Part shown: positions 1 through 13,054 of the stretch, in pieces
Layout of the letters: each line of letters begins with the position of its first letter
Position numbering within the stretch: position 1 is the stretch's first letter
NCBI GenBank assembly: GCA_036429605.1
Contig: CM071591.1
Span: 3,162,001 to 3,226,000 of the forward strand
From: Cladobotryum mycophilum
Lineage: Eukaryota > Ascomycota > Sordariomycetes > Hypocreales > Hypocreaceae
Reading direction: 5' to 3'
Length of the DNA: 64,000 nt
The notes under the pieces: generated by a model
Told to the model about the DNA's origin: nothing
Databases searched by the model: none
The model's input: only the letters and a program-made list of their open reading frames with translations
Program-made: the position numbers and the translations under genes

Positions 1-2159
1 AGTTTCCCATCTTGGCTATCCCGTGATTTGTTAAGCGAAAATCAGTGAAAAGGAAATCACCATTCCGAATTTTCTCTCACCCCCTACCTACGTAATCGCT
101 CCCAATGTCGTAGCAGAGCCGGGGAATGTCTTGTCTAAGGAAGAAAGAAAAAAACCTTGCTTCCCCACAAGCGGATCCCCCTCCCCACCAAAAACCCTTC
201 TCGCACTCTCTGTTACTCTCAAGCACGGATCTTCAGCGGCGTGGGATTTTCTTGTTTGGACTGGCTGGCGGGTTGGCACGCCTTGACCAGAGACAAAAGC
301 CCAATCCAGAAAGAAAAAAGGGAGCGAGAGAGAGAAAAGCGTGGGGGCTCCCAGGGCGTCTTCTCATTGACATCACTCATTGATCCATTGAGAAAGTTCT
401 TTCTCAGTCTAAGATTGTCTAGTCGTCCAACGGCGCAACCGGCATGGCCGATGAAGGGGGTGTCACGGTGTCCAGGTCCAAGTGGTGGTGGTGGTCAAAG
501 AGATAAGAAACCCAAGAGGGTTGGGAAGCTCGTTTGATTATTCTACTACGACTTGTACATGATTGCATCGATTATGTACGTTAGTCAAGATAGGCAGCAG
601 TTTTTTTGGTCCCCTTTCATCTTATTTTCCATATCTTATTTATTATTATTATTACTTTCCTATGCATCGTATTTTATGTATGTTTTTCTTTTTTTACTAG
701 GATCCAAAAATGACACCCAACCATTCAAACATCCTTTTCCTCCCCCACACACACACCCCTACTTATTTTTTTGTGTGCCCTCCCCCCGGTCATGTAGGCG
801 CAATGTACGATACGATAGGCCGGATGGTGCCATAATGGGTATCCATCTGATGCATAGGATTCTCCGGTTGGACAAGGGGTCCAAAGTAAAAAGACGCTTC
901 AGCAATATCTCTTCCTGGCATGATCGACCATTCCCGTGGAGAGACGCGGATACATACGTCGCGGAGAGGCGCTGATCAAGTAAGAAAAAAAATCCATTTG
1001 TTTAGGAAATATGAAACGCTATGCTATGCTGCTAGATATTGTTGTATAAATTCATGTATGCACGATCGTCACGTACGTACGCCCCCTCCATATCTCAATA
1101 ATGCGCATTCCATTCCAGTTTGATGCGGAGACACCTCCGTCCATTCCTCCCCCTTCCTGATGGGTATGCCTCGACGAGAGAAGGAAAAAGAGTTCTTGTT
1201 CTTGAGAATCTTGAAGCGCCGCAGCCGGCTATCGTCCCTACGGAGAAATCAGTCCCTATCTGAGACAACCAACCAGCATCTGAACCTTTACCTGGTATCT
1301 ACTAAGACAACGAGAACCCCACCCCCACATCTCAACGAGATGTGTGGTGCTGATCACGGCACGGGGTACACACAAAACCTGCTGCACGCATCTGCATCCC
1401 CAAGAAAAGTCAAAGGGGATATGGGTAAGTCATGGGTAAGGGGCCAAGATGGAACTTCATTTCTTTATTCAACTACGAGATTTCCCGAGCAATCCCGTCA
1501 TAGTACTAAGAAAAACGACACCATCCATCCCCCCTTAGACAATAACAGTAGGACATTAGGGGAGGGAGAGAGACAAGCCAAGATGCGAGGGATGGCCTAT
1601 AGTAAGCCACGGACTGAAATGGAGGCTTTTTTGGGGGCCCCCTACTCTGTTTTTTCTTCCCTTGTTGTTCACATGAGCTTCGTCTCGAATACCATATGCT
1701 TGTAATCATGACGGCGGTGAAATGACCTCAAAGAGCCAGAAACTCCGAACAAAATGCATAGTATATATCTGCAAGGGGAGACATGGACAACACAAGTTCA
1801 GCCCGTCAGCAGTATCATCACCATCATCATCATCATCACCAACTATGACTTCATGATCAGTAAACATAAAAATTGGACAAAACAACAATAACAAACAAAA
1901 GTTGTTGGTATGAAATAAAGTAAGAATCTCTTACTTGAGAGAATCATAAGAGAATCACATAACAAGACCCCAAACTCCCACGTTCCTCCTTCAACTGCCC
2001 ACCCAAAAAAGGCGCCTTTTGGTACATACCTAGGTTGGCAACCAAAAGACTGGCCCCCAACGTCCTTGGGGAAAACTGGTTCATTCATACCCCCTCCATC
2101 TTCCCTTTTCCTCACAAATCAATAATCTCAAGGGTGCGTTGATGACAAGCATCCACACC

Positions 2160-2182
2160 AAAAAAAAAAAAAAAAAAAAAAA
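2160..2182. repeat. Poly-A run (A23)
   Basis: Uninterrupted run of about 23 A in intergenic DNA, with no gene next to it that would make it a poly(A) tail or retroposon scar. Confidence 0.9.
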
Positions 2183-3152
2183 CATACGCAGCACACCCAT
2201 CACCACCACTCACACGCGGGCACGCGGGTAAGGCAGCAGCACCAGAACCATGCCATCACACACGCCCATGCCTGCAGCCTCCTAATTCGTCGCCCCGGAT
2301 ATTGTTGTTCTATTCAAGCGGTGTAAGAGAGGAAGAGGAAAACTTTTTCTTTTTCTTTTTCTTTCCTTTTCATCGTGCCCTTGTGTAGATTGGGTGTCGG
2401 GCCTGTCTGTCTGTGTGCCTCTGTGTCCAACTACCTGAACATGGTCTTTGGAGTTTCGTTTTATTGTATCAATTTTCCAACAAGTATTATTACTCCATGG
2501 ATTTATACTACCTATCTGGGTATTAGTCGCATTAACCAACTACTAACAACGTCATGAGAGACAATCACCCACGGGACTCGTAAAGCTTCTTCCTTTTGTG
2601 TGTGTGTGTGTGTGTGGCTTGACAAACACGAAAAAGACACGGACGAGAGACATACATCTCAACATCACAAGAAACAGATCTAAGATACACCCATACAACT
2701 CATCACACACACAAATTGTGGCCCTGGGCGCTTATTTGCTACCTATTTCGGTCTCATCCCCCCCCAAAACAGGACAAACATGTCTCTGCGCCCCGCGTTC
2801 AACGACGTCATATCCTCAGGACCCTTAGTTCTAGACCTTTAACATGTTTTTCTCTGCCCAGGTTTCAAGTCAATGGAGTTCAAATCTTACGTTATCCTAT
2901 TCCCTAGCTATAAGCTCCGCGGTAACTAAACCCGCTCCTCGTGCCCTCTTTTTCCTTCTTTCTTTTTTCCCGCCCCAACAAGAAATTACATGCGAAATTT
3001 TGTTTTCCCTTTCAACCCACCCCAAAGTCCTTGGACTGCTATTATACCTAAAAACAGCACGCCAAGATTGGCATCCTTCCCTCCCCCATCCAATCCTCAT
3101 CCTGGCACAGCGCGTTGCAACCCCATGGGCAAAAACATACCCTGAAAAAAGA

Positions 3153-3176
3153 GGCGGGCGGGCGGGCGGGCGGGCG
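3153..3176. repeat. GGGC tetranucleotide repeat
   Basis: Six tandem GGGC units in intergenic DNA. The G-rich strand could in principle form a quadruplex, but nothing links it to a gene. Confidence 0.85.
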
Positions 3177-5223
3177 TTGTTCCAATGTGGGGGATGCGTC
3201 ACAGTCCAGGCAATGGCGGGGGAGGGAGACAGAGGCGTGGGCGTGGGATGGCGCCCCCCAGTCAAAACTCCAAAGCCGTGCCACCCCGAGGAGATGAAAG
3301 ACAGAAAGAAGCCTGGAAGACTTGGCCCTTGAGAGGCTGAGCAGCCCATTCCCACAACAACGTAGATGCTTGGTAGACGCCCGTGTCTTATGATCACACA
3401 AGGTGCACGGAACGGTGAGTCGATATTTACTAGGTAGGTAGGCATGGTAGGGCAGTGCCCATCTACATGGCAGTACAAGCAGCCAACTCCTCGGCCTTTG
3501 GAACGTTACGAATATCTGCGATTATGTCTAGCACTTGTTCTACAAAAGGACCCCACAGACAAAGTCTTTTTTGGCAGCATATCTAGTTCCGGCGGTAGTT
3601 GCCAGTGATGAGAGATATTGATCAGGTAGTGCTGGCATGAGTCGTAAGGATCCAAATTCATAAACGTGCTATTATAGAGTTGTTTCCCAAACAGTAAAAG
3701 CCTGCAATGTACATCATGTTTGAACAAGATTACTTACCAATACATTGCTTGTATGGACGAGTCTGTCTTGTCCCTAGAAAGAACGGACTTTAACTCGTTG
3801 ACTCCCTAGTACCTGTATCGAGTATGCCAATCAATCAAACCACCAGTTTTAGAAGCTTATCGGACTGATGGGAATAAACGCCTTTGCGCCTTCCCCCCAA
3901 ATCCCGAACCGAGGCAATGGTACGTACCCAAAAGACCTCCCTCCCACTTCTCCCCGAAATGCCGTCCAGGTACGGGCACCATCACCCCAATCATCACAAA
4001 CTCATATGGGAACAAAAGAAAAGAAAAGAAAAAAGTGACACAAATCCCATATGAATATCATTTCCCAGAACGTCTCCGGGTAAGTTGCCTGTGCCTGTTC
4101 TGGGGGGGTGGGGTGGATGGAGGGGAGACAGAGAGAGAGAATTGCCGGGAGAAGCAAGATGGTGGCTGTAAGGTTGTGGTGGTGTTGCATCACAGTTCAT
4201 GACTTTTGTTCTTGTTCCGGAACCAGCATTAGCTCAAACGGGCAAGACTTGCAAAACATTGGCGGCGGCGGTTGTCGAATTTAAGAAAAATTAATTCGTA
4301 GCCGCCGTTGTTTCCTTTAGCACCAGAATAGGCTCCTTGAATTTTACGTCGAATAGATGTCTTGCGGAGGAATAAGCGGCCTGCAGGATGAAACTCTGAT
4401 CCCCCCCCCCGCAAACAAGAATCCAGGAGGATGAATGCTACCTATCTAGTAGTCACCGGAGATGGGCCATATTCGTCAAAAGGGAGATGCTTTGCAGCCT
4501 CATGTATTTTTATCTCTAATATCTAAAGTCTATCTATAAACCCGAGAAGAAAAAAAGGAGAAGAAAAAGAAGAAGAAGAGTGTGTGTCGTGTCTAATGAC
4601 AAAATTGGACCCCAATCCTTGGGGTAGCACAAACAGTTTGTGGCTTGTTCGTGAGAACAGCCAACATCCTTGTTTTGCTCCCTCCCCCAGTGTCGTGACA
4701 CCGCAGGCGCACCAACGATGCAACTCCAAGCCATGATCATGCTCATGCCCATGCCATGCCATAACTCGTAAAAAGGAAATAAGATGAAAAAGAGAGAAAA
4801 GGGGGAGAAGATCCATGAAAATAAGATACATGCGCCAAACAAAAAAGGGCGCAACACATGAGCTGATTGGTATCATGAGAGAAAAGAGTATCATATCAAA
4901 TGAGGCTTTTTTGAATTTTTTCTCAAACCAGCATCGCAATCTTGTGCAAACATGCCGTCGTTTAGAATCCAATTATAATCCTTCCAACACCGTCTCAAAG
5001 AAAATCAAGGGGGGTGGGGGTTTTTTTATCCGCCGGGGAAGTGGTGAGGTCTAATTCTTGGGTCATCCGCCTTTCACTGAATCCGTCCAGCCCAGCCAAA
5101 TGCCATGGTGTCAATCCCAGAAATGGATGATCCTTTCCAATGTGAACCGTAAACGCCAATTCTTTCTATCCTTCTATTGCCCAAAGTCATCAAATCATTC
5201 GAGGCGCCATAATGTCGAGTTTT

Positions 5224-6453
5224 CTACATTCGCTCCATGAGATCGCCACCTGCCAAGCTCCCCGATGTAGAGCTTCTGCCGCTGGTAGGGAATGCGTCTG
5301 AGAGTAGATCCTGCACCGCAACCTTGGGAACTTGAGGAACGGGCAACTTCCTCTGGCTTCCATCAGGCCGGCTGATAATGTCCGTCAATGAGATTCCATT
5401 GGGACGAGTGGGGGTTGTCTGCGGGGGGAATTGAGGAGCCTCCAGATGGGGTTCCATGGGAGCGAGTGCAGGAATAGTGTTGTGGTGAAGAGACAGGTTT
5501 CGCAGGCTAGGCAGCTCGTATCCCGAGTAGGGACGAAGACGAGGAGAGTGAGCTGGCGTTGCGATGGGGGTGTGGTCAGGGGTGGGGGACAGAGAGTCGT
5601 GGGAGAAGGTGGGAGAAGACGGGGCCGTTGAGTTGGGCGAGTTGGGCCTCGATCTCTTGGCGTGTCTCATGCTGCTGTAGTGGTCGTCATCCTCGTTCGA
5701 GTGGGATCTTGTCATGTGGTAAGACGACAGCGAGGGAGGGTGGCCCCGTGCGGAGTGCATGGTATGGCTAAAGTAAGGGTGGTGCCTCGAGCTGTGGTTA
5801 GAGGACCCTCCGAGCGTCTCGCGCTCCACCTGTGTAGCTGCCTTTGCCAACATGGTGATGTCGCCTCCACGGTTGTAGTGAGGCATGGGGCCAGAGGGCA
5901 TGGCGAAGGGAGCGTAAGAGTGAGGAGGCGAGACATTGGGAGAGGCCAGAGTGGAGGGAGGAGCAGAGCGAATGGTCTTGGGTCCCGGAGGGGGAGCCAT
6001 CATGCCCTCGAGATGCATATGGTGAGCAACTCCCTGGTGGTGCATGTGCTGCTGGTGCTGCTGCTGAGCCTTGTTGCCCCTCCTAGAGTTAGGGTTGTTG
6101 TGTATCCTCGAGTGCCTTGTCAGCTCATCGGAGCGAGAGAACTTCTTGCTGCAGCCTAGGAACTGGCAGGCGTGAGGCTTCTCGCCCGTGTGTGTGCGGA
6201 TGTGTCTTGTCTGGTGCTCCAGGCGGTGGAAAGCCTTATCGCAGAGAGGGCACTTGTAGGGGCGAGGAAGTTCGTTGGAGTTCTCCGAGGCCTGTGAGCC
6301 AGGGAGCGGCCCATTGGGCTTGATGACTGTGACTGAAGCGGAAGACATGTCTCCGCCACCAGGTTTGATGTTGACGTATTCCGGCCTAGCCACGCTTGTT
6401 GTTGTTGGGTTCAGTAGGTTGGAGAAATCCACGGCAGACTGAGTTCGTTGCAT
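5224..6453 (-). CDS. creA: Carbon catabolite repressor CreA/Cre1 (C2H2 zinc-finger protein)
   Basis: DNA-binding repressor that shuts off genes for alternative carbon sources when glucose is present; it binds SYGGRG sites in the nucleus. The single exon encodes 409 aa, the usual length for Cre1. Two adjacent C2H2 fingers are visible: Cys68/Cys71/His84/His88 and Cys96/Cys101/His114/His118, joined by a THTGEKPHAC-type linker. A Gln/His-rich stretch follows (about 130-150), then a long Ser/Pro-rich region, and a conserved C-terminal stretch around LTDIISRPDG. The ATG at 6453 is chosen because MQRTQSAVDFSNLL matches the usual start; the reading frame extends only five non-ATG codons further up. 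A C6 run inside the gene (near 5420) is in frame. Family identity is near certain. Regulation probably includes autoregulation, which is known for the family but not shown here. Confidence 0.97.
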   Translation of the reverse strand: MQRTQSAVDFSNLLNPTTTSVARPEYVNIKPGGGDMSSASVTVIKPNGPLPGSQASENSNELPRPYKCPLCDKAFHRLEHQTRHIRTHTGEKPHACQFLGCSKKFSRSDELTRHSRIHNNPNSRRGNKAQQQHQQHMHHQGVAHHMHLEGMMAPPPGPKTIRSAPPSTLASPNVSPPHSYAPFAMPSGPMPHYNRGGDITMLAKAATQVERETLGGSSNHSSRHHPYFSHTMHSARGHPPSLSSYHMTRSHSNEDDDHYSSMRHAKRSRPNSPNSTAPSSPTFSHDSLSPTPDHTPIATPAHSPRLRPYSGYELPSLRNLSLHHNTIPALAPMEPHLEAPQFPPQTTPTRPNGISLTDIISRPDGSQRKLPVPQVPKVAVQDLLSDAFPTSGRSSTSGSLAGGDLMERM

Positions 6454-9400
6454 GTGATCTAGCTGCAACGGTTTCTTTGGTTTTAGTTTTTAAGTTGGTG
6501 GTGTTGTTAAACTTCTGGCGAAGAGGGCGAGCGAGTATAAGTCGATGAGCGTTCGGACCAGAAGGAAGGTATTGGGTGGGATTAGTTGTTTGTGATTGGT
6601 GACTAAGGTCGAATTCGAAGTGAAATCTTAGTCGTCGAGATTGCAAGGTAAAGTAGGTAAAGTGAATAAATAAAAAAGATCGTGTGTGTTTGTGAAGAAA
6701 ATGTCTTTGTAGGTTTTTGCTCACTCAAGAAATATCTTTTTTTTTCTGAGAGGAGGGGACTGGGGGGAAGCGAATGGTTTTAATAAGGGCGGGCTCGGCC
6801 GGGTCGGTACATGTGGAAAGGGCAGGGAGTACTTGGAGTGAGTACATGAGGGTGTACTTGGGCGGAGGTACCCTCTTTCCCCTCGACCGCCCTCCACAGG
6901 GCTTCTGGGGCTTCAGGTGCCTCAAAGACAACGTGCAAACGTGCAAGCACATGCTGAACCCGCTAATAGCGGCGGTAAATCAGGGGCGTCACGCAGGGCT
7001 CAGGCAGGGCATCCAGCACACTCCCAGTGGACTGGCAGCACTGGCATGGCTTGATGGGGCGCTGGACGGGACACGTAGCCAGGGCCGGGAAAGGGGACGA
7101 GGTACTTGTCGGCTCTCGAATGGTTGTACACTGCCCGACCCCAGCAACAAAGTCACCCCCAAGCTGCGAGGGCGGGGGCGTGGGGTGTGTGGTGTGTGGT
7201 GTGTGCATACAACGCTGTCTACTGGCCTGGCCCAGTTGATAAAAATGCGAGGTACCACGCCAGCAACGGTACAAGAGAATGCTACAGGCACGTACCCTAC
7301 CCTACCCTACCCTACCTCGTAGTGTCTCTTTTTGGTTTTTTGGGGGTCCATTGCTTGGCGCAAGGGTTGGGCTGGGGCTATGACTGGGGTTGATCAGGAG
7401 ACACCCCAAATCAGACTACATGCACGCCTCCACATCACCCCTCGGCACCGGATGCGAAGAGTGAGGGTGTGCATGTGGGACTCCGGCGGAGGAAACGGTG
7501 AAGGATTTTTTTTTCTCTCTCGCTTTAATTTTTTTCAATTTTCCCTAGTTTTCACTTTTTTCCTCCCCTTCCAGAGCCTCTCTTTTGTTCTTCCCTCTCT
7601 CGTCTAAGTCTAGCACGTATGTACTATGTATGTGAGCTCTTTTTGCAACTCCAAACGCACAAAATCAGGCCCTTTCCGTGCGTGCCCTGCCCTGGTGTCT
7701 GGGGATGAGGAGGAGGCGCAGCAGCCATTCTCGTGCTGAATGGATTTGACTGGTTGATTGGCTGTCATTCCATCGACTCCCAATTCTTTTTTTTTCTTAC
7801 GGGGGGTTTATGGGGGAGATGCAAATGCAGCCCTCTCTTACATACCTTACCTACGTGCTCATTACTTGTACAAAATAATACGTGGACGATGGACTGACTA
7901 AAACGTGTTTGTGTTTGCGTACACGTATGTGTAACACATGTAGTATTTATTCGTAAAGCCGCAAGCCACCTCCTGAATATCCCAAACATGCGACTACCAA
8001 CCAATTACTCGTACCTTGATAGCACTACTACTTTCCTGGATTGTAAAGGTCAAACATTACAAGTTACTAACAGGAACTCGCTCATTATGAAGAATTCTGG
8101 TTGACTGGCAGGCAAGCAAACAAGCAAGACAAGACAAGCAAGCCAGAAATGTTGAATGTTTCCTTCCTCGTGGGGTAATAATGCATCCATGCTCAATGTT
8201 CAAATGTTCACTCAGTAGATCTTAGTTAGTGCCAGAACATGAACATGCCAAACCAGCCTTGATCAGGTAAGAAATGATGCCATGCCAGGGTGGAATTTCA
8301 ACAAGTTTCTTTCCACACACACAAACACACACAAACACACAGATTGTGTTTCATCACCATCTAGAAATCAATCAGCTGCCTCACTCACGTTATTGCTCTC
8401 GCTCCATTATAACGCCCCCCCATATCTCACCGTATTCATTTTCCCCCAGCTTTCATGGTCATAGGAGCATTTACTCCAAGTAACGCTTTGGGGGCTAAAC
8501 AAGTTCACCCGTTGGTTTTTCCCCCATGAGGTACTTGCACTTGTACTTGCACTTGTACCTCTCCCTCCCTTGCTCTACCTGACTTGGTATTAGTAGCCGA
8601 AATGTGGGGGTGCCACAGTGCCACAGTGCCACACCCTCCACCAACAATAGCAACTGACACTCCATCCATTTCTTTGTTGAGAAGGGGGGGGGAGGATACG
8701 TTATCAGTTGGCAAAGATCCATTCGCATCATCACCAGATCCCTCCTTGCCTCCTTTCGTCTCTGCAAAATGTCTGCCTAGATTTCTGGGCAAATAGGCAG
8801 TGAAATCGTAACCTCGCAACCTGCCAGTTGGCAAAAAAAGAGAAAAAGAAAAGAAAAGCAGTTCGCCTCATCTTCGTGCAAATAGAATCTTCCAGAGCCA
8901 CCATCCCCAACATGCAGCGATTCGCTGTCCATTGTTGCGCTGTACAGGTGCAGGCATGTTGAGACCTCGCAGTGTCTCGGTTAGTTAGTCCAACTGTTTG
9001 TTCGCTTGTTCCCTCTCTCCTCATTTCATCTCGTTTCGTTTTGTCATATTGGATGTTACTTTCCAGGATCTCGGGGCAAAAATCTCACTCACCTCACAGC
9101 GACTAGGAATGGCGTCAGGATGCTACAGGTAGTCATTTGGCTCACCTTGCCCATGGGTACATACCTTTTTTTACTCGAGAGATTTGCTTCGGACCTCCCT
9201 GCTCAGGAATGCCACCAACACGCGGAGGCTGCAGTGATTTCCCGAGCCAACGACAGGAAGCGAACGTGTTATTGAGTTTACGCCTCCTTCATGTTGGACT
9301 TCCAATGAGGATCGCCACGGCTTGGCAGGCTTATCCACCTTGCATTCGAGTGGGCGCGGATATGCAGCACAACAGTCCTTTTCCCCGGAAGCTATTCCCC

Positions 9401-12400
9401 AGACTTTTTGTTTCTTGGTTGCCTTGGGCTAGGTATTACTATCTTCCCCAGCTCGGCTTACCAACGTTGCATTTCGCCATTTCCCCTTTCCATCTGCTAT
9501 TAGACACACGCCTTACAAAAGCTCCCCTATCATCGGTGCAATCGGGCGGTTTCTCGACAAGGTTTACGGTCAAATTATTCTGTCTCTCCCTCTTCTCTCC
9601 CTCTCTCTCTCCCTCTCTCTCCCTCCCCCAGCCGGGGACCCCAGAGAGGATACATGATACCCCGGCTCCTCCCACTGGCGGCGTGTGGGGGTTGTTATCG
9701 CAGCCCAGATATTCCCTGCCATTGGTGCAACAAAGATTCGTTAGTCTGCCACACGACCGCCACTTAAAACTGTGTCCGTTGCTGTTTTTCTTATCAGTAG
9801 GACCGCGACACGTTCAATGCTTCAATAGGAGCCAGTTTTATTACAACACTATGACTGATTCATACAAAACAAACGACATGTCTAAGGTCAAGGTCGTGCC
9901 ATCTGGCCGATCCTCCACATCCCCCCGGATATCAATTCTGGGGCCAAGTTGCTTTTTCTCTTGCTTTCTCAAAAAAAAACCTGGAGGCCCGCATCCCACC
10001 ACATGCACCAGCCCCCTGTACATCTCTACTAGCTGCTTCCGGAAATTCCGGGGCCATGATCTTAGATCTCCCTAATGACATTTCCCTGTCACCGAGCCTG
10101 AACAGCCACTCAACTCTCGGAACGGGGAAGCCCGGCCGTGACCTGGCCTGGGGGGGGGGCCAACAAGGAGACAGTATTAGCACCGGCCTTTATAGTTGAT
10201 GAAACAAAGCTACGTTGGTGATTTTTGGTCTCAACAGCTACAAGTCTACGACATTCCTGCCAATCCTTTACCAAAGCAACGGCTGACTGTCTTGTAGTAG
10301 TTGATTCGGCAGACGGACAAATGCACGGTCATGGCTGATGCCGTCTACCGTCTACTTTGGAGCCTATCGCAATAAAGTCAACTTGTTAGTTTCCAGCTTG
10401 AGGCGATATTGTCTAGATGGGTCTTGGCTGCAAGATAAGCAGCAGCGCATAGCATTTCACAACGATAAGGGGTCAAAGGAGAGAAAGAAAAAAACACTCC
10501 ATACATCACCAATATCCTGTCCCTCGGTCCGATACCCAAGTAAGTAGGTATGTGCAGTAGCTCCGATCCAAGAAATTGGTTTAGGCTGAGCCTCATGGAT
10601 AAGAGAAAAAATATTGATTGAAAGAGAACTTCCAGATGTGGTGAAGGTAAAAATGACTCGGCGAGTCGTGATCCCTCGGCTGAATTACGGGGAAGCAGGT
10701 TTTGTCATGTTGTTGCCAGGAGCCCGAAGGCAAACGGAGAATCCGGGGAAACTTACAACTGCAAAAGTCCTGCAAAAAGGGACCTTCATTTCCTAGTCTC
10801 CTGAATCCTCTGGGCAAACACACGAATAGCAGGGCATAGGAGGGGCTTGCGGCAACAAAAAGCGTGACATCGCTTTATGCCAATCTCGGCTTGCTGGCTG
10901 ACTGGATTGAACACACAAGCAGGCACAGCAACCACATTGGACGGAACGCTGAAACAACACTGCCAAATAAGAAAAGAGACTTATGGCAGCCGATTTTCTT
11001 TCACGTGTCATATCGCCAATCAATAATTTGGTTGGTTCAACGTGGAAAGGAGCATACAAAAAGAGCACAATAGGCCCAAACCCAGGTCTCACAATCGCCC
11101 ACGTGTTGCCCTGCTGGCACGACGCGGGGCTCCGCTCGTTTGGCGCTCGGTATCCGACTAGGATGGGCAACATTGCGCGAGAAGCCAGTGATTAGATTTG
11201 TGCCGTGGATAAGTGTTACACTCGGTACAAGCACAAAGGGTCCATCCCCTTCAATAGCCGAGACGGCACCTCGGCATGAGGCATGAGGCATTGCGGTTGC
11301 GAATTGCGACACTTCGTTATCAGCATCATGTTGCCTTTGTTGATCATGCACAAGTAGTACTAATAAGAAGAAGGAAAAGCGAGGACCCTAGATCCAAGGC
11401 CACAGTATGGACACTCAATCGCACAATTGCCAACCGCCTGAAACGTGCTTTTTGTTGTCCAAGCCAACAACCTGCCGTTCAGCCGTTGAGCTGACGTTGT
11501 GGCAAGTTTCAGGACATTCTCAACCGCCCGCAAGCGTCATCCAACGACTCAAATTCTACGAGTTTCTGCACGGTTTTTGTTGGAATATGGTGGCGTTGAT
11601 AAATGACGAAAACGCCATGCGGGGCTCCGGATTTTTTGCCCATGGCCCTACGTCGGATTGAACCCGTGTCTGGAAACACACAATGTCCTGAAATGGCATT
11701 TGGCTGCCTCAGTTGGGTGTTGAGATGCAACATGCTACACCCCCACGGAGCCGAATCTCGACGGACTAGAGCTGATAGGATCCCAACACCGTTCAGTCCC
11801 GCATGAACTATATGTGTGTCTGTGTGTATGCTATCGTGTGGCTTTTTTTCCCTCATCATCATCACGGTCTGGTTGGGCGGCTGACGGGATTTGGCTGAGT
11901 ATATTTAGCGTTATGAGCCGATCGATAATGCATTCCTGGGAGAGATCCACCTCTTAGGCTGAAGTATTTCTCTTCTCCGCTGTTATAATAGGAGAATTGC
12001 CAAAATCGATAGATTCATGTTGGTGATACCGGTCCCGGGCTGACGGTGAGATCCGTCCTGGTGACAAGTGTCACAGCGCAACAGAGGGTGTGTTGAACTA
12101 TGAGCCCTATTCTACTACCCTGCACGTCATGTCTTGCCGGCCTCGATTTGACTGGCTGATAAAACTCTTCAATCCATTGACTACAGCGAGGCTTGGTTGT
12201 CCTACAGACAACAAGTCTTGTACAGCACACATCTCACGAACCTAACCTATGACCAGCAGTTCAAGCCGAGGAGGTTGCATCATAATCCACAACGAGGAAG
12301 GGGAAAAAAGCTTTTCCTATGTCGCACTTTTGACCCACCCGCCCTTGCAGCAACCCGTTCGTAACCGTTCTTGGGAACCATGTCGGCGAAGCCGTGAGAA

Positions 12401-13054
12401 AAGAGCTCAAAGTTCTCTCTACCTACCCTGAAGCTCCACAGAGCGGGTCGACGCAACAGACAGACGCGACTTTTCCCGAGAGCCAACAGTTTGCTTGGCA
12501 TAAGCGATTCTTTCGGATGGATATTTTGCGATCCATGTTTGCTCAACTAGAGACTTGAGAGTGATGGAGAATGCCGCTTTGTGAAAGCTATTGGTCTTGG
12601 CTGTTGATATTGTGACCCTCGGCCGAGTGCGAGATTCTATTACTCAAGCCATTCTCGAAGGATTCCCTTGTTTGCCAATGGTATTGATGTTCATCGCATC
12701 CACGTCACGGTTACTGACGTCACGGTTTCTTGGAATAGCATCACACAACAGCTGCAGGACCAGTGACGTGATTTCCTTTTACATAATATGGCCAACGTCT
12801 TCTTCGTTTTTGAGAGCGCTTCATTTCCGCGGGTAATTCTGCCTAATATAGATGTGTAAATAGAGTCATACAGCATGACAAATGCTGCGGATTTCAAAAG
12901 AGAGCTGAAAAGGAGACCGACTGGAGATCCGAGCAGCGCCCGCATAAATGCCCATGAGCATCTCGACCACGGGCGGCTAGACAATTGGAAAGACAAGAGT
13001 TGCAGAGACAAAGCAATCCATACCATACACAAGTATCAATCTGTTTATTCAACC
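6454..13054. other. Long intergenic region upstream of creA
   Basis: About 6.6 kb without a recognisable gene; it is the presumed creA 5' UTR and promoter plus the upstream side of the VOC gene. The first few hundred bases upstream of creA are pyrimidine-rich on the coding strand, as expected of a fungal leader. Several SYGGRG hexamers occur (for example near 6760, 6862, 6905, 7172, 7180 and 7372), but about four per kb are expected by chance. A TACCC pentamer tandem lies at about 7295-7317. The longest open frame (plus, 9137-10075) has a Ser/Pro/Phe-rich, non-coding-like composition. Confidence 0.55.
7295..7317. repeat. TACCC pentanucleotide tandem
   Basis: Four to five tandem copies of TACCC. 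It differs from the usual fungal telomere unit (CCCTAA) and is treated as a simple repeat. Confidence 0.75.

Larger units (their letters stand above)
1..5223. other. Non-coding stretch downstream of creA
   Basis: No gene is recognised here. The open frames are short, overlap on both strands and are dominated by low-complexity runs (His/Pro, Ser/Arg, Phe/Leu). None shows a known motif or a plausible exon chain. The 3' UTR of creA probably occupies the right-hand few hundred bases. The stretch contains an A23 run near 2160-2182, a GT microsatellite near 2599-2615 and a GGGC tetranucleotide repeat near 3153-3176. Confidence 0.6.

Noticed and set aside
7295..7317. TACCC tandem as an internal telomere remnant
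   Set aside because: The unit is five bases and lacks the second A of CCCTAA; it is treated as a simple repeat.
9137..10075. 312-codon open frame on the plus strand
   Set aside because: Ser/Pro/Phe/Leu-rich low-complexity text with poly-pyrimidine segments, no motif and no splice partner; probably non-coding.
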